The position numbers and the translations under genes were made by a program. The notes beneath the pieces are model-generated. The model made no database searches and was not told the origin of the DNA. It saw only the letters and a program-made list of their open reading frames with translations. Below are positions 37,801 to 51,615 of a stretch of 64,000 bases of DNA, in pieces (within the stretch, counting starts at the first letter, position 1; each line of letters begins with the position of its first letter). The DNA comes from Tetrahymena elliotti 4EA (lineage: Eukaryota; Ciliophora; Oligohymenophorea; Hymenostomatida; Tetrahymenidae): positions 1,124,927 to 1,188,926 of the forward strand of contig JH720294.1 in NCBI GenBank assembly GCA_000231825.2, in the 5' to 3' direction.

Positions 37801-40800
37801 AGCTTGCTAATATTTACGATATATTTCCTGAATGTTGCTATTGCTGCTAGAGTTTATTTTATTCATTTAATTATTTAAAGCATTTTGGATTATCTTTTAT
37901 GACAATTCTTTGTGTTACTCACTGATAAATTTGTTGTAATCCCTTTTTGATAAAAAAATAATTTTTTACAAAATTAAATTTGTTATTTAAAAATGATTGA
38001 ATTGTTTATTACTGAGGCAAATGATGATTTCTGCCCTCTTCTTCCTATATTTTGTTGAGGAAGATTCTATCACTTAAACTGCCCATAAGTTCGTTATTAT
38101 TTGAAAGAGGACGATTGAGAACTTTACCTCCCTTTAAGTGTTTGACTTCACCCTTCCCAATAACAACAGTATTTTATTATTGAGGTCTCTCCTTTTGTCT
38201 ATTTAATAAGAATTAGATATTATTCAATACTTACTTGCACTTAATAATTTTTTACGGGTTAGCTGCAAGACGAGGATTTACATCTCTATCAGTCCATATT
38301 CTGTCAGGAGATTATTAAATTTGATTTATTTTTAGATTTTTTTGCAATAACTCATTGTCATTAAAATTTAAAGCAAGCTATTGCTTTACATTTTATGGTA
38401 TTCTATTAAGAAGTGAATTCTATTTCTATTGTTATTGAGAAGTTTACTAAGAATATTGTTGGGATTGAGCCATTTATTATTACTAACTTGGTAATTGGAA
38501 TTATTAATTTTGCTATTGATGGGCATTCTGTTTAAGAGAAGGTCCTGTTACTCCTCCAGAAAGATGGTTTTCCTTTAATAAATAATCATAATTATTTTCA
38601 GGCTTAGTATCAACTTGCAAAGGTGTTTTGTTAGGTCTCAAATTTGTGTTTTTATTTTGCTTTTACTGCTACTATATCTATTACTAAATTTGTTATTTTA
38701 CTTAAGAATCCCTTGGTGTTGATGCTGAAACTATCTAATCAAGATTATAATTCTATTTTATAAATCATAAATTTAAAATATTTTTTCAAAGATAAAAAGA
38801 AAATTACTTGATCAATTTTATTTGAGCTATTCAAGTTGGCTGAATTTTGCAGTCTGGCACTATTTGGATTACATTAGAATTAAGGGGATGAAGATATTTG
38901 CTGAGCTTTTTCATTTTAATTTGAAGAAGAATTAGCTGTTAAATCATTCATTTATTAGACTAGCTAACGAGGAGTAGAACTTTATATTGCTTTTGAATAG
39001 CTTACTTGATCAGAAGTAGGGACAATTATTCCTTTTGGATTTACATTCTTCTTTTTCCTAATCTCTTCTGAAACTTCTGCATGGTTTCTTGCAGAAAGAG
39101 GAGGTTATTTCCATTATTCTACATCACTAGCAGATATTTACTAGGCTGTTGAAGGAATTTTGAATCTATTATCTTTCATAATTTAACTGTTTGAGTTGCT
39201 TTAGTTTTAATAATTTTTACTAGTCTAATTGCTTTAAGGAGTAACAGGTTATATTCCTTAGCTCATATAATGTCCAGAAACAGATTATAGCAAATTTAAT
39301 GGATTTTAGTTTTATTACTTAATTTTTTCTTCAGCAAGAATAGAAGGATGCTAGAACTGAAGTTTATTAATTTGTTATTATAATTATTAGGTTTAGCTAA
39401 ATTTTATTAAATTAGCTTATTGTTAGTTTACAGGAGAGAGCTAAGAAGACACATTTCCACTCTGTTATGGTTAAGAAAAACTATTAACAATTTAAACATC
39501 TTCCAAATAAATCTTTAAGTAAGAAGGCATTTCAGATTCTAAATCTTGCAATTCATTATAAAAATAATTATTGTATTTAGGAGTAAGCTAGCCAGAAGTA
39601 GAAATTTAATTTGTTTTATCTTGAATAGGGAGAGAGTTTATTTGATTGTTGCTAATTTTAATGTTACTGTTCTTGTTATTAGTGAGAATATTGCTACTGC
39701 TTCTTGATTAAATACTAATAAAATTACCTCTAAGTCTAATATTAGGATTCTTAATAAATATATCATCATTCCAGTTAGATTTTAATTCAAGTATGTAATT
39801 ATTGTGTGATAAACTTTCATTATCATCACCTTTTAGATTTTGAGTAATATTCTTTAATTAATTCAAGGGATCTTTATTAATACTTGATTGACTTTGATTA
39901 TCAGAAGAATAAGAAGGGTAATAAATATCATGAGATTTTGATTCAAAGCTGTTATCTCTATCAAATCTATTAAACTCATTCATGAAAGAACCTTCTTAGT
40001 ACTACACTTAATTTATATTTTAGTCTTAGTGTAAAATATTTTAATGGTGGTGAGGATAAGCATTTGTTTATTGAATGAAACCACTTTAGTTATTTAAATT
40101 TTCTACTGAATTACCATCAAAATTAGTATCTAACTCATTTAAGAAATTACTAATAGGATTCTATTCATCAGTGTTTTATCCAATAACAGAATGTTATAAA
40201 ACTTTTTAATCATCTTAGACTCCATTATCTTAAAAATTAATTCCAACAAATTAATTTCCTTGATTCTAATTCTAATCATTCATTCTATATGCTCTCTCTT
40301 GGTTTGTAATAAATAATTTAGCTTGCTTGTAATTTCTTTTATTTACAATTCGTGATTAGGAAACGATGCAAAGATTTGGGCGCGTTTCTTTGTATTAATG
40401 TGTGTAGAAATCAGCTAGGAGACTAAATCTTGGAAAATATTCATGATATTAGTAATACCTCTTCAGATATTCAGATGAATCATCCATATACAAATAATCT
40501 TTGAATAATATGACATGAGATGTGTTTACATTAGCAAGAATTTCATTGATTCCCTTTGCAAAATAAAAATTAAAAAGTTCATAATATTTTTCATGGAGTT
40601 ATTATTAAACAATTCTGTTTAAACTAATTTTAGAAAGACAAATTGTACAATTATTTGCACTCTGACTATAAAATTGTCTCATCAAGTATTGCTGTGCAAA
40701 TTCATTATTTGTGTTCCTTTATCTTTTAATACTAGCATTTGATCCTGCTACTGCATTTGCACTACCAATCTCCTCTTTAGTCTGATCATACATATTATTA

Positions 40801-41902
40801 TATCTACCAGCACTTGTACCGCTATAATCTTCTCCAGCATATTTATCATAATTTTAATACTTCTTTCCAGAAGTATGATGACTCTATGCTTGATTGTGGT
40901 TATTACCCAATTAATTTTGACTATTAAACTAATTATTTGTGTTGTTGCTGCTGTAATTACTCCTTACACCTTGTTAATAGTTCACCTAATCCTCATCAAA
41001 TAATATTTCCTAATCTATATATTCATTATAAGTATTTCCACTTTTTTCTATCCTTTCTCCATCTATTTCACTATATAATTCATCATCAAAGGCATTTTAC
41101 TATTCTCCTTATCTATATTTTTATTTTCATATTTAATTAATTTTACAATAACAATCATCTAACCTATTAATATTCTTATTGCTGCTCATACTGTCTTGAT
41201 ACTAAGCCATATCATATCTTCCTACTGGACATTTACCTTTAAGATTTAAGTTATAAAAATTTAACCTAACTATTTACTAACTTATTAATATTGATATCAT
41301 TTAACACATTTTTAAAATCAGCAGAAACATCATCATATCTTAATTATGTAAACTACTAATAAATTCATAGATCTTTTTTAAATATAAATTTTGTTTTTAC
41401 CATCAACTGCATCACTCTTTGCTATTTTTTTATTAAAAATAATTCTTAAATTAAATGATATTAGTCTTTCAAGAAAATAAATTATTTTCTTTCTTTGCTG
41501 ATTCTATTGGAAAAGATTGATTTTCTTTTGACTAAAATAACTTAAATTCAAAATTTTTTTAATACTATTTTCTAAAGCTTCAAATTTTTGGCTTAAAAAT
41601 AATTTTTTTTAAAAAATAAATAGATCAACATCAATCTTAAATTTAAAACATTATTCTAAGTACTTTGTTGGTTATTTAGTTTATGCTAATATTGAGGATT
41701 ATCTTCAAATTGTTCGTCTTCATCTTCGATATTAAAATTTTCATTCTAATTCTAATATGGGATTTTCGCAATGTTATTTTGACTGCTTGTTTCTAATAAA
41801 AAAACATTTAATTAGCTGATGAGCCTTTAAAATTTAAATACACTTATCATAACAACTGCTACTCCGTTTGGGCTTCTATACCTCAAAATTGTCATAGATC
41901 AT
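34888..41902 (-). CDS. Very long Gln/Asn-rich protein, family not recognised
   Basis: Multi-exon gene of roughly 2000 residues ending at TGA 34888 (GSGSLSGFTLKK). The likely start is ATG 41902 (MIYDNFEVQKPKRSSS). Clear introns lie at about 38756-38812 (GTAATT donor), about 38195-38240 (GTAAGT donor) and about 37950-38010; the joins at 41.2-41.9 kb are not fully resolved. The N-terminal third holds the only non-repetitive block: NCTICLSKISLNRIVQQ, then NEILANVNTSHVILFKDYLY, SSEYLKRYYQYHEYFPRFSL and HQYKETRPNLCIVSQ. The middle contains SPDRIWTDRDVNPRLAANP and GKGEVKHLKGGKVLNRPL. Most of the rest is Gln, Asn, Ser and Thr, with tracts of Asn. This is the composition of prion-like or RNA-granule proteins, which is inference only. 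It may be more than one gene, but I see no internal TGA-plus-ATG boundary. Confidence 0.6.
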
Positions 41903-44632
41903 TTGAAAAAATAAAACACTCTAACTTTATGTATGCTTGCTTCCCTATTTAGCTTGTATTTCTATATAATTGTTATTCTCTTTATCTTTTAAATGAAGAA
42001 TACAATTCAATCAAACAAATAATTTAATTTATTAATCTTTATAAATATCTTTAAATTTTGATTGATCGATTAATCAAAAAATTAATGCACTATTTATTTA
42101 TGCAATTAAATCATTTATTTCATTTACTTCTGTTTGTATTTCTTTTTTAAAATCTTCTTTCTTTTTTCACATCAAATATTGCCTTTCAAAACTTTTAACA
42201 TCTCATCCCATTCATTTTCATCTTTGTTAGTTGTTAATCTAGCTTTTTTTTGAATTCATTTTAAAAAACTTCTTTTTAATAATAGACTAGATACATTAAT
42301 ATATTTTCAAAAATCAACACTCAATTTAAAAACCAATCGCACTCAAAAACCATCAAATATTCTCATAAACTCAATTTTTCATTTTAGTTTTTATTAAAAT
42401 AATTTTTACTCAATTTTTTTTGTAATAAAAATAAATATCATCAAATCAAATAATTTTTTCTCTTTTTTTAATGAAATGATAGTTTTATAATTTATATTGA
42501 GTGATAGAGAACAATTTTTTTATTTTTAAATTAAGTTTGTTTCAAATTTAACTTTTTTTACCTTACAACCAAATATTACTGATAGATTGATGAAATATAA
42601 ATACATTTCGATTTTGAAAATGAATTCATTCATCTTTTTAATAAAATTCTGAAAAAAATATTTTTTTAAAAATTTATAAATTAACCCAAATACGATAAAG
42701 ATCTTAATACAGTTTATTCAGAAAAAAAACCCAAGGTAAGGTAATAAATATTTATTAAAAAAATTTAAATTAATAAAAACAGTTATTTTTTTAAGATTGA
42801 GTAAAATGAAGAATTTTTTTACATTCTGATCTTCTTTGTTGCATCTTAAATAAAATTTATTAACTAAAATATTGAAATCAAATAGAAATTCATGCTTTTT
42901 TTGAGTATTAAGTTAATTATTGATATAGGGATTTGTGATAAGAATTAGTTGATGAGTTTAAAGAATTAAAAAGCAAGATAAAAAGTTAAAACTTTTACTA
43001 ATTTTTACTTTAATACATTTTTTTGTTGTAAAAAACCATATTGCTTCTTATTTCATGCCTCCATAAAAAAATTATTTAAAATTAACCATTAAACAATTAG
43101 TAATTTCATTTTATAATTTAAATAATTAAAATTAATTTAAATTTAGATATTTTAAAGTTTCATCATTTTATATGAACAATTTTGAATAGTAAATTCATTT
43201 TATACATTTCCTTTTACTTTTTTGTTTATTTTCTTTATATAAATCACAGAAAAAAAATTAAGTTTGCTATTTTTTATGGTACATTTATAAATACATGGGT
43301 AATATATGCATTAACAAAAGGTGATTTAAGAATTATAAGTTAAAATAAAAGATAAGTTAGTTTATCATAAAGAAAGTTTAAAAATATATTTCATAAAAAT
43401 AAATAACTTTTACTAAACTAAATACATTTTATAAATAATGTATTCTTTCTCTTATTATTATAAGTCTCTTTTTCAAGAATATTACTATCTTCTGTATGGA
43501 TATTATTTTTTATTAATTATAATTAGAGATATTCAACATTTAAATTTTAAGTAATAGTATTAAGTAAAAATAGATGTAGTCTTAAAAATAAATATCTAAC
43601 AAATCTAAATAATTGCTGTTGAATATGTTTAAAAAAAGTAAATTTATAGATCAATAAAATTAGTGCAGGCTCTTGTATTACTAATCTTTAATAAATTTTA
43701 AATTTATTTTTAATGATTTAATTATTGATATTTTGAACAAATATTAAAAATAAAATAAATTATTATGGTTAGATACAAATATGTAAGAATATTGGATTAA
43801 TATTCTTTATTTATTTTTAAATGGAATTTATCTTCCTTCTATTAAAATTTAAATTCATACTTTGATTTTGTAATTTACAAAAATTTGAAAGTAGGTGTAA
43901 AGTATGTTAAATTTTTATTTTTAGTTTGTTTAATTTTAAATTAAGTTATAATAGTCAAAAAAATATCTACCCGAAAAGTTAAATTACCAATTAAATAAAT
44001 AAAAGAAATATTATTGTTTTTTTTGAACATTAGTTTGATCAAATTCTATTTCATCAAATTTTGATATAATTTTGGCAGAAATTTAATGATTTCAGATAGT
44101 TAAAATTTACCTGAAATATAAATTAGAGCTAAATATTTCAAGAAATTTAATGATTTGGTCTTATTTTATTTAAAATTTTCAAAAGATAAATCTAGTTCTA
44201 CACTATTCTATACATTAATGCATCGATGATGATATAAGATTAATGGGAGCTTTGATCTCTCATTTTTTTTAAAAAAAGGATATTTTAAGTAAGCATTCAG
44301 ATATTTTTGATACATAAAAGTGTATTAAATTTTTAAGAAGAATTTTTTTATATTTGAATAAGTAAATTAAAGATTAGTGATTAGATTAGTTATAGCTGAT
44401 ATTGATATAAGAGTTGCTAATCTAATTATTTAGTCATTAACCACGCTTAAATATTCAATAAAAATGTTAATTCAAATAATAACTTTTCAAATATTTGACA
44501 CAATAATTAATATTAAGATAAGGGAATCGAATTATAAATATACAAACTAATATTAATTTTATAATTTTTCATATTTGCTTAGTAATTTGCTTGCTTGTTC
44601 ATAGGTTAAACTATTAATTTTTGCTATTTATC
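41903..44632. other. Long AT-rich intergenic region
   Basis: About 2.7 kb between minus-strand genes. It holds the promoter of the Gln/Asn-rich gene. The rest shows no coding frame, repeat array or RNA gene that I can support. Confidence 0.45.
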
Positions 44633-45172
44633 TCACTCAACTTTTTTCAAAATTTTCATTAAATCCAATCTTCCAGTCAATCTTCTAACTTATATCATTT
44701 CGGAGAGGGCAAACATTAAATAGATGGTGATCAATAAGCATAAAATTTCGATGCTTCCTTCAACAATGAAGAAGATATTTTGTCCAGAGTAAAAGAAACA
44801 CATTCCCATATTTCTATTTCTTTTAGCAGCAGCATAAGCAACAAAAAAGATTTTTAAAGCCAAAGTACACAAGAAGGCGAAAAGATTAGAATATTTTAAA
44901 ATAGCCTTATCCCAATTTCTAACAGCAAATAAATTAGTTGAAATATAAAGAAATCCAGTGATGAAAGAAAACAAATAGGGTAGGAATAATTTATTTATAT
45001 CTGAACAATCGCTAGGAATATCAGTAGTTTGAACTATCATTAATATAGCTCCAACAATTTAGAAAACACCCATGAAAAGGTCAACGAAAATGAAAATTCT
45101 TAGAAGAGAAACCAACTATTTGTTTTCTCTATATATTGAAATGCCGTCTCCGTTATTTAATTGCTCGTTCAT
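44633..45172 (-). CDS. Four-helix membrane protein, 179 residues
   Basis: Single-exon gene starting MNEQLNNGDGISIYRENKQ and ending at TGA 44633. Four hydrophobic segments are visible: around residues 24-46 (IFIFVDLFMGVFQIVGAIL), 64-83 (LFLPYLFSFITGFLYIST), 94-114 (LFAFLCTLALKIFFVAYAA) and 129-157 (FIVEGSIEILCLLITIYLMF). The spacing resembles tetraspan proteins such as MARVEL or lysosomal LAPTM types, but the diagnostic cysteines and tyrosine motifs are not clear. An N-terminal and a C-terminal cytosolic tail (IQVRRLTGRLDLMKILKK) are basic. The family is not recognised. Confidence 0.72.
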
Positions 45173-46735
45173 CTAATATTTTTGTTAAAATCTTTAATTA
45201 ATTGTTTGTTATGCAGCTAAATTAAATTAATTTTTTATATTATCTTTAATAATCAATTCTATCGCTTCTCAATTTAATATAATTATAATATATCAATCCA
45301 TCCTTTGTTCTTTATAGATCTTTCAATCAAAATTATATTTATCAAAAAGCATTAAAGTTAAAAATTAAACATAATCAGGAAGGCTGATGAACACTTCTTA
45401 TTCAGTCAGCCATAATTAATTAATTAATTAATTACAAGCTGTCAAATCAAAATAAATTACTTACTTAATCTTAATTCAAGATATGCTCCTGATTATTTGA
45501 ATACTAGCCCTATTTTAAATAGTAAAATAAATCTTAAACAAGAAGCAATCTCACAATTATATTTTACCTAAATCATTTTTGAAGTCTTTTATTTATTTAT
45601 GAATGAAATTATTTGTATGTTTAAAATTTTTTTAAATATTTTCTATTTATTTTTAATTAGAAATATGATTTATCGCTTTTTTAACTAACTGTAGACTTAT
45701 ACAAATTAAATCTATTTAAATATTACTACGATATTTATCAAAATAGATAGCTTCCAAACAAATTCTTAATAAGCACATTTTGAATTTTAAATTTCAAAAA
45801 TCAACCTAATAAAATCTATAAACTAAACAAGATTGAGCTGTCTTATTTCAAAATTCTGTAAGGGAAGTCTGTAAAAAAATTCTTTTTTTAATTTTAATTG
45901 TATTTAAAAAGAGATAAGTTTATTATTTTATGGTATTCCAAATTATTTTTTTCTTTTTTGAGATAAATAAAAGTCTTTTGTTTTACTTTATTTCTTTTAA
46001 ATACTATATTAGATACAAATAATATCTAAAAAGATACTGATTTCTTCTGAGTAATAAAGGAAATAAAAAAATTTCAAGCAAACACACTATTTTTAAAATT
46101 AAAAAGATAAATAAAAAAATCATATTTTTATAATAGATGTTTCAAACTAATTTATTTTTCTTGCCTTTTGAAAGTTAAAAAAATTCTAGTTTTATCAAAA
46201 TTTACACAAAATAGTTCAATATTTATTCACTATTCAAAATTATAAATCTCTATTTGAAATAATCTAAATACTAAAATATTAATTATATAAATAGCACATC
46301 TAGTCATACCTATTTAGCTTTTTTTGTTCGTTTTACAACTGGGATGAAACTAAAAAACTTTCATTTTGATTCTCCTAATAAAAATTTTAAATTAGCTAAA
46401 ATATGAAAGACACTTTATATGTATTACTAATTTTTTTTATATCTTATCTAAATGTATCAAAGCAAATAATTTATTCTGATATTAATGATTTAAAAATGAG
46501 TTTTTCTATTTATAGAATCTATAAAAAAATCTTTTTGATGGTTTTTGATGTTAAGTTTTTTTAGAAGAAATTTAAAAATAAATGGTAAATGTGAATGGTT
46601 GGAAGATTAAATTAAGTAATGGTAAATTTACAATAAAAATTTAGAAGGAAGCAAAAAGAAAGAATAAATAAACAAAACATTTAAAAAATATTTTAATTTT
46701 TTGTAGGAATTTAAATAAATAGAATTATTGATTTA
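45173..46735. other. AT-rich intergenic region
   Basis: Promoter side of the four-helix gene. A short TTAA repeat (AATTAATTAATTAATTAATT near 45415) and a small GGCTGA/TCAGCC hairpin at 45382-45411 are the only structure noted. Confidence 0.45.
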
Positions 46736-47560
46736 TCAAAGTTTCTTTTGTAAAGATAAAATAGAAGGTAGAGATTTTATAATGTCTTTTTTTTCTGTAA
46801 CAGCTGCTTGGGCTTCTGATTCTTTGATTTGTTACAAAACAGCTTCAGGAAGAGCATTTAATTCAGATTATTGCATGTACTTGTGAGGCATTTTATCAAT
46901 GTGGTTTCTCAACTTTTTCATAGAGAAATAAATGCAAGACAAGTAAACTATATCAAATATATGTGTGGTGTATTTTAAATTGAAAAACCAGAAAGGAAGC
47001 ACTGCTTCTGATACTAACTTAGTTTCAACAAAAAGCAAGGAGGCATCACAAAAATAAGACCCCATAAGCATTTTCTTATCAATAACATCCCAGAAGGATA
47101 AGGTAGCAAAACTGAAACCAATAGGCATCAAAAGCCACATGAATACGTTACCTCTAGGAGGGAGAGCTCTTTTGGTGGCTTTAATATCACAATATTTGAC
47201 AATTTATAATCCGCAAATAGAAGCACAAAAGAATGCATTTTTCATATTAAAATAATCAAGACTCTTCTTAATATTTTCATAATATTTAGTATCAGTATAT
47301 TCCAACCACATACTTTGGTAATAGAAGTATAATTAAGGTAGAGAAGATCCTAAAAGCAAACCAGCAACAATTTTGGGTGTGTTTTTAGCAATATTATCTC
47401 TCATCTTTTCTACTTATCTCCTTGCCAAAATGTTAAAGTTTCTCTCCTCATTGTAAACCTTTTCTTCAACTGTACCTCTTTTGGGTTTTTAGAAAATATC
47501 TCTTTTATATCTCTAAGCTTACTCTTTAACTTTTCTTGCACAATTAAATAATCTATTCAT
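46736..47560 (-). CDS. Unknown 274-residue protein, probably membrane-associated
   Basis: Single uninterrupted ciliate-code frame from ATG 47560 (MNRLFNCARKVKEQAQRYKR) to TGA 46736. The basic, hydroxyl-poor N-terminus could be a mitochondrial presequence. Hydrophobic stretches occur near residue 75 (KIVAGLLLGSSLPQLYFY), 120 (AFFCASICGLQIVKYC) and 145-165 (VFMWLLMPIGFSFATLSFW). They are followed by an amphipathic part (VSEAVLPFWFFNLKYTTHIF) and a Gln/Glu-rich hydrophilic tail (LPEAVLQQIKESEAQAAV). The pattern suggests an integral or peripheral membrane protein, possibly of mitochondria. No family recognised. The composition is clearly coding compared with the flanks. Confidence 0.7.
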
Positions 47561-49135
47561 TTTATCTCTAAATTATAAACTACTTTTATATATGTATGTA
47601 TATATTTGAATATCTATAAAATATATATATCTTTCTTCTTTGATATAATTTTTTGAAGATTTTTTTCTAGAAACTTTTAATGCAAAAATCAATCACAAAA
47701 CATAAATTATTTATTTATTTAATTAAATATATATATATAAATGAAATCCATGACTTCAATTCAAAAATTATTATTTTACATTGTCTTTTTCTAATATATT
47801 TTTGAAAAAATTATTCTTTTTTAATTGAAATAAATTTTATTTTTTAAATTTTGTAATGAAAAAGAAATTTTTTTAGATTGTTTTTTGTGTGGCTTTTGTG
47901 GATTTCAAATTAATTGATAATTTTAACAAACATTTCATAAATTTATTTAATTAATTTTCTTTTTCATTTGAGAAAATGAAAATGGAAGAAAAAAATTTTA
48001 GGTGTTAATAATATGCTTACCTATTTATTTGATGAAAAACCAATCTATATTCTTTAACAATAATGGTAGATATAATTTTAATTGAGCTAAAATTAAAGTA
48101 TTTAGAAAATTAAACTAATATTTCAACAAAAATATTGGAAAATGTAAAAAAAATTCATTGTGCTTACACTTATTTATTATAAAAGAAATAAAATTAAAAT
48201 AGAAATATTCAATATAAAAATTTTTTTGTGATAGATTTAAAATGCTTTTCAATGAACAAGACTATAAGCTAAATTTTAAGTCATGAGTAATTGATAAAAA
48301 CAATATTTATTAGTCTTTAGTAGAGGTTACAGTTATCAGTTCAGGTGAAAGAGGTATTCTTACAATTTAATCAATGTTTAGTATTTGTTTGATAAATTCT
48401 TATGTATGCTTACTTAATTTAGTTCCATCCATCCATCCAAATTAAATTAAATTTGAAAAAATTTGAGATATTTTAGGCTTACAACAAATAATTAGATAAA
48501 AAGATAATATTATTAAAATTTGCTTTAGAAAATTTTTAATTTTCCACTCTGACTATTCTAGAGATTGATTAAAAATATTTTGAGTCATTATTCTGAGAAA
48601 GAATGAAAGTTGCTCAAGAGTACTTCAGAAACAACAAAATTTTATCTTGAAATGAATGATCGATAGAATTAGGAAATCCTTAGAAAGGTTGTTTTTAGAA
48701 TTGAGAACATTTTGGGGAGTTAATTTTTATTTTTGTAAGTAAATTTGTTCAAGATTTAGGTCGAATTTTACATGTCTATTAAATAATTTGTCTTTTTTTA
48801 AATTTATTTATCAATTTATTTGAGTTTGACAGACCTAATTTAGTTAAACTGATAATAAAAGATTAAAGAGGAGTTAAGAGAATCTTAACTCTCTCCTTTG
48901 AAAGTTTGTAAAGTTAAAAAGACTTACAAACAAAATTTAAAATAAAGAATATTACAAAAAAACCAAACAAAAAATTAAAAAGAAAAGTAATTTAAGCAAA
49001 GCTATTCTTTTAACAAAAAAAAATTGAATTAACAATCACTTAGATCTATAAAGAAAATCAAATTCTCTGATCACATTAAAGAAGCTAAACCACCTAAAAA
49101 ATTAACAAAACAAAGAGATATAGAGAATAGCACTA
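47561..49135. other. Divergent intergenic region
   Basis: Between two genes pointing away from each other, so it should contain both promoters. AT-rich with a TA tract near 47730. A 16-codon frame near 48603 (MKVAQEYFRNNKILS) is too short to call. Confidence 0.45.
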
Positions 49136-50320
49136 ATGAGCTAACAAAATTAACATGAATACGAGAAGTTCGAAGATGAAATTATAGAGAGTAGTTGCAA
49201 AATAGTTGATAGCAAGGAAGAAAAGGCCAAAAAAACTTTGAAAAGTTATGAAAATGATGAGTCCTTACGTCAAGATGTAAGTGTCGAAATATATTCAAAT
49301 GAAGAGCAAAGAAAGCAACTTGCTGAAGAGCAAAAATAAAAATTAGAACAAGAAAAAGAAGAAGAAAAACAAAAGAGAATCAGTAAAATTGTATCCTTTG
49401 TCTTTGGAGTAGTCCCACTTGTTATCATGGTGGGTATTTTTTTACTCTTTTCACTTGATGACGAAATTAAAAACAGAGTGATAGACATGTTCGCTAACAT
49501 TAAATAACTTAACTTTGAAATCTCTTTTTACTTAATTATTTATGGAGCTCTTCTTATTTTTTTGAGTTTCCCCTACCTTATTTTTGAAATGAGTCTTGGA
49601 TTTACATTCAGTTTCCCAATCGCAGTCTTCTTTGCTGTCTTCGCTAAAGTAATAGGAGAGCTTGTATGCTTTTCACTCTCAAGATATGTCTTCAAGGATC
49701 TTTGCTTGTAGTTTTTGAGAATGAACGAATACTTTATAGTATTAGAAAGAGCTGTCAAAAAGTATCCTTGGCTTGTTTCTAATTTGCTAAGAGGTTCTAT
49801 ATTGGTTCCATTGTTTGTAGTCAATTTTGGTTCTGGAATTATTGATATCACATTCACATAGTACATTATTCCAGCTCTCTTTTGGGGTACTATCTACTCT
49901 GTCTTTGCAGTCTTATGTGGCTCTCAGCTCTTAAACATAAAAGATGTGCTTGCTAATGCAGCTTTTCCTCAAAATAAAACTTTGTTTTTCTTTGAACTGA
50001 GCATGGTTATCATAAGTTTGGTAATTATGATTGCCATTATATGGAAATCTGGTTAAATGTACGAAAGCATTCAAAATGAGATTAAAGAACAGATGATGAT
50101 GGAGAAGCAGTTGTAATCTACCAAAGCTATAGAAAGTATTACTAATATAAACACAAAAGGAAACTAATAAAATTCCTCTAGCGCTTGCTCTTCTTTGGTA
50201 GAATGCCCTGATGAGGAAAATAGTAAGTAAAGTAGAATAGAGAAATAAAAATATAAAACATTTGATGCATTTTAAATTGTTAATAAAAAGTAAGATTCTA
50301 TTAATAAATAAATTGTTTGA
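49136..50320 (+). CDS. VTT/DedA-family (TMEM41/TMEM64-like) membrane protein
   Basis: Predicted endoplasmic reticulum or Golgi multi-pass protein of the VTT (SNARE-associated Golgi protein) superfamily; characterised members such as TMEM41B and VMP1 are lipid scramblases. It is a single exon of 394 residues beginning MSQQNQHEYEKFEDEIIE. An 80-residue charged, Gln/Glu/Lys-rich cytosolic arm precedes TM1 (VSFVFGVVPLVIMVGIFLLF). The VTT core follows: YLIIYGALLIFLSFPYLIFE, then the re-entrant block GFTFSFPIAVFFAVFAKVIG ending in LVCFSLSRYV. The second half has KKYPWLVSNLLRGSILVPLF and FTQYIIPALFWGTIYSV. A last helix (ELSMVIISLVIMIAIIW) leads to a Ser/Gln-rich tail with SSACSSLVECPDEE. Which subgroup it belongs to is uncertain. 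Confidence 0.78.
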
Positions 50321-51615
50321 GTAAATAATTTGTTGATTTAATTATTGTTGGAATCTAATTATTTATCAAAAAATCAAATCACTTTTAAATTTAATAGCTA
50401 ACAATTTTAATTAACTTCTTTTGATTATCAAAACAAACAAAGACTTTGATAATATTATAGTCATCAGATATTACTTCTAAAAGAAAACTACTTCTCTATA
50501 TATAATAATCATAAAAACCAGCAGCATATTCAATAAATAAATTGATAACTCATCAATAAATAAAACAAACAAACAAATTTTCTTATTTATACTTTTATAT
50601 TCTACTATTTTGTTTTTTTATATTATCTTGTTTCATTTATAACTCTAATCTATTTTTTCCTTCTTCATAATCAACCTTCAAAATATTTAATTGCTATTAT
50701 TTTTTTTAAAAAAAGTAAATTTTCAGCTTTTTAAATTTCTTTCTTTTTTAAAAGTAGAAAATATTTTTCTTATGATAAATTTGCTAAATCTTTAAAATTA
50801 GATTTTCTTTAAAAATTGTTTTTAAAAGCATTTTTATTTTCCAAATTTAAAGTTATTCTTCCTGATTTCTTATAAAATTGTCAAGTATTATAATTTTAGT
50901 CTTTAATTTGTTACAATCTAAGGAAAAATTAAAATAAAAATGGCTAAAATTTTTTTGAAATAATCCTTAAAAAAGGAAATAATGAATTTAAAAAATATGT
51001 CTTTTTTTGTTGATTTATATTTTTATCATAACTATAATAGTAATGATTAAACTAACTTTTACATACTATTAATTTTTATAAAAACTAAGTCAAATCTCAA
51101 ATCTAAAACCAAAAGATTAAATTAAAGTGAAATGCAAAATATTTTGAGTAAGTTACTGGTTATATATGAGATATAAATAAATACATTTAAGTAGTATGAT
51201 TAAAATTGTCTAATTTTTAGATGATCAGAAGATTAGTTTTTATATATTTGCTTGTATTTGATACAAAAAAAGAAGGAAAATATAATTTTATATTGTAATA
51301 TATTTTTTATGATTTTTGATTGATTTCTAATTTTGATTGAAATCAGCTTTAATTGTTGATTGATGTTTTTTTTATTTATTTGAAATGGTTAAATTATATT
51401 TTATTTATTTATTTAGTTTTAGTTTCTTGTTGGAAACTTAGATTTGTTGGTAGTTAGGTATGTAGATAGATAATTAGTTTATGTTTTCATCAATCAATCA
51501 ATTAAATCAAATTAAAATTTCAAAGGTTTTATTTATTTGAAATAAGATAGGTTTATTTCTTATTTTTTATCAAAATTTTATTATTTCTAAAGGGAATTCT
51601 AGTATTTTATTTGAA
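50321..51615. other. AT-rich convergent intergenic region
   Basis: Between two gene 3' ends. No gene or notable repeat seen. Confidence 0.5.

Noticed and set aside
40937..41140. Plus-strand Cys/Ser/His-rich ORF
   Set aside because: It is the complement of Gln/Asn-rich coding sequence of the long minus-strand gene.
45382..45411. GGCTGA / TCAGCC hairpin
   Set aside because: Only six base pairs of perfect stem; too small to support an RNA gene or terminator.
49270..49866. Minus-strand Ser/Cys-rich and basic ORFs
   Set aside because: They are shadows of the plus-strand VTT-family gene.
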